Positions 5,144 to 6,660 of a stretch of 6,660 nt of DNA are shown one piece after another; the stretch's first letter is position 1, and every line of letters begins with the position of its first letter. The notes below the pieces were generated by a model, which was not told the DNA's origin, ran no database searches, and was given only the letters and a program-made list of their open reading frames with translations. Source of the DNA: Planctomycetota bacterium (GTDB lineage Bacteria > Planctomycetota > UBA1135 > GCA-002686595); contig JARGOW010000195.1 of the NCBI GenBank assembly GCA_029212955.1, positions 1 through 6,660 of the forward strand. Direction: 5' to 3'. The translations under genes and the position numbers were made by a program.

Positions 5144-6660
5144 TTATTCGGTGAGGCGGCGGTGGAAGGTGAACCATTCCAGGGCCCACAGGGCCAGGGC
5201 GATCCAGGCGAGCCAGGGCCAGAGTTCGCCCTGGAACCAGGCGTTGCTCAGTTGGGTTCCGGCATTGCCGTCGCCCAGGGATTCGGGAATGGTGATGGAG
5301 GATTCCTGTCCGTCGAACAGGTTGACCGCGGTGGCGAAGCTGCCCCCGGCCAGGGTGAATAGGTAGACGCCGCTTTGTTCGGTTTTGTCGAATCGAAAGG
5401 AGCCGTCCAGAAGGGGCAGGGGCTCACGGATGACTTCGTCGTTTCGCATGTACGAAACGAAAGCGTCGCCGGCGGGGACTTTGCGGATGGGCTCGATGAC
5501 CTGGCCGGGCGCGTAGAGGCTTTCGACCAACACGTCTTCCTCGCTTTCGAACCATGCCACCGAGTTGCGTAGCAACAGGGGGAAGGCGATGCGGAAGGGG
5601 AACAACTCGTCGGTCACGTCGAAGGCCACGTACAGGACCTTGCGCGCGGGCAAGTCAAAGGCGGCCAGTAGCGGGCCTTCGAAGGATTGCACCAGGGCCT
5701 CACCGCCGGAAAGTTCCAGGGTGCGCGACTTGGGCAGGGCCAGATCTTCCAGGTTCAGGTAGCGGCACAGGATGTGATTTTGATTCCACTCGCGCACGGC
5801 GGGGGAAAGCTGGGAGCCGGTGATCTTGGCGGGCACGCCCTCGGGAATATCCGTGGCCAGCAGGATGAAGTTGCCCGTCGCGGGCAGGCTCGGCGGCAGC
5901 TCGTCCATGCAAAGCGTGATGTCCGCGGCGCGTTCTTCGGGCGACATGGACTCGTAGTGGGAGGCCGAGCACATGAAGCTGTCCGTGGAAATGGCGGAGG
6001 CCATGGACTCGAGGGCCACCCACACGGGTTTGGCACGATCCAGATCCGGGGCGATCAGGGCCACCTTGCGCAGGCGGCGCGGGGGCAACACGGCCCAGGC
6101 TTCGTTGTCGGCCAGGTAGGCGTCCTCGGGCGTGAGCTTGAGGCTTAGCGTTCCGCCCTCGGGCAATTCCATCTGGTGTTCGAAGGTCTGATTCTTACCC
6201 GGCTCCAGGGTGTAATCCATGACCTTGACCGTGCGGTCGTTGAGCAGCAATTCCAGGCGCACGTCCTGGGCCTCGCCGCCGTGGTTGATCAATTCCCCGG
6301 AGAGCGCGTCCACGCCCAGGGAAGGATTGCGGCGCGCGTAGAAGCGCGCGATGCCCACGTTTTCCGTGGCACTTCCGATGGGCAGCCAATGGGCGGTTTC
6401 CGTTTCGGCCAGGGCTTCGGGGACAGACCCTCCGTCGCCATCGCTGAGCAGGATCATGCGCGCGTTTTCCCGGTCCTCCAGCACGTTGTCGGTGAATTGC
6501 AACAGGCCTTCCATATCCAGGGCCGTCTGGGTGGGAGCTGTGTGCTTGAGACCCTCGCGCAATTGCACGGTGCTGCGCGTGAAGGGGCTGAGGATGCGGA
6601 GATCTGCGCCCATGGAAACGATTAGCATCTCATCGCCCCGGCTGCGATCATCCACGATTT
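5144..6660 (-). CDS. BatA-like VWA membrane protein, N-terminus outside window
   Basis: The frame is open to the right edge and ends with TAA at 5144-5146. At least 504 residues are visible; the true start, the N-terminal membrane helices and the DxSxS metal motif should lie beyond the window. The GTG at 6655 is inside the VWA domain and is not the start. Numbered from that GTG, the rest of the VWA domain contains RGDEMLIVSMG (6-16), the probable MIDAS threonine at T42 or T44, and D72 in LLSDGDGG. A beta-rich region with HGGEAQDVRLELLLND (125-140) and YLADNEAWAVL (180-190) follows, as in BatA-like periplasmic parts. A stretch typical of this family, KVLYVAFDVTDELFPFRIAFPLLLRNSVAWF (339-369), comes next. 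The C-terminal helix WPWLAWIALALWALEWFTFHRR (479-500) anchors it in the membrane. The role is inferred: a partner of a MoxR-type ATPase in an envelope complex. Close coupling to the next gene (3-base gap) supports a joint function. Confidence 0.87.
   Translation of the reverse strand, partial: IVDDRSRGDEMLIVSMGADLRILSPFTRSTVQLREGLKHTAPTQTALDMEGLLQFTDNVLEDRENARMILLSDGDGGSVPEALAETETAHWLPIGSATENVGIARFYARRNPSLGVDALSGELINHGGEAQDVRLELLLNDRTVKVMDYTLEPGKNQTFEHQMELPEGGTLSLKLTPEDAYLADNEAWAVLPPRRLRKVALIAPDLDRAKPVWVALESMASAISTDSFMCSASHYESMSPEERAADITLCMDELPPSLPATGNFILLATDIPEGVPAKITGSQLSPAVREWNQNHILCRYLNLEDLALPKSRTLELSGGEALVQSFEGPLLAAFDLPARKVLYVAFDVTDELFPFRIAFPLLLRNSVAWFESEEDVLVESLYAPGQVIEPIRKVPAGDAFVSYMRNDEVIREPLPLLDGSFRFDKTEQSGVYLFTLAGGSFATAVNLFDGQESSITIPESLGDGNAGTQLSNAWFQGELWPWLAWIALALWALEWFTFHRRLTE

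Noticed and set aside
4218..5189. 323-residue minus-strand frame
   Set aside because: It is Pro/Arg/His-rich, overlaps the VWA membrane protein throughout and shows no domain; a shadow frame.
5687..6148. 153-residue plus-strand frame
   Set aside because: It is antisense to the BatA-like gene, Gly/Gln/His-rich and has no recognisable domain.

Overview
This is a GC-rich bacterial window. Sampled 60-base lines are about 65-70% GC in the right half and about 52-53% GC in the stretch around 1800-2040. It carries a type II lipoprotein signal and envelope-type von Willebrand factor A (VWA) proteins, so a Gram-negative bacterium is likely. I cannot name the phylum from sequence alone. No RNA gene, CRISPR array, insertion sequence or attachment site is visible.

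Layout. (1) 1-434, + strand: the C-terminal part of a ketopantoate-reductase-like oxidoreductase, cut by the left edge. (2) 435-637: a short gap holding an open minus-strand stretch of 53 codons with protein-like composition but no convincing start, possibly a gene remnant. (3) 638-1123, + strand: a RimJ/RimL-type GNAT acetyltransferase. (4) 1245-1694 and 1752-2306, - strand: two small genes of lower GC. The first is a lipoprotein whose mature part resembles the P1-head subdomain of SecD. The second is a helical cytoplasmic protein of unknown function. (5) 2395-2431: a strong 13-bp GC-rich hairpin, probably the terminator of the next operon. (6) 2460-6660, - strand: the 3' end of a MoxR/Bat-type operon. 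It holds a BatA-like membrane protein with a VWA domain (cut by the right edge). Three bases downstream follows a large membrane protein with two VWA domains and a GATase1-like domain.

The main anomaly is in that last gene. It reads as two overlapping open frames (3779-5140 and 2460-3821) that together make one family-typical protein of about 893 residues. The frames break at a run of five A residues (minus strand; 3872-3876), inside the conserved end of the GATase1-like domain. One extra A, or a -1 slip of the ribosome on the AAA codon, restores the full protein exactly. A homopolymer sequencing or assembly error, or a recent mutation, is the simplest explanation. Programmed frameshifting is possible but unproven.

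The VWA genes of the operon probably form or regulate a membrane-anchored complex, as in other MoxR/DUF58/VWA clusters. The MoxR ATPase and DUF58 genes usually found upstream would lie beyond the right edge. The lower-GC pair at 1245-2306 is probably a separate transcription unit.
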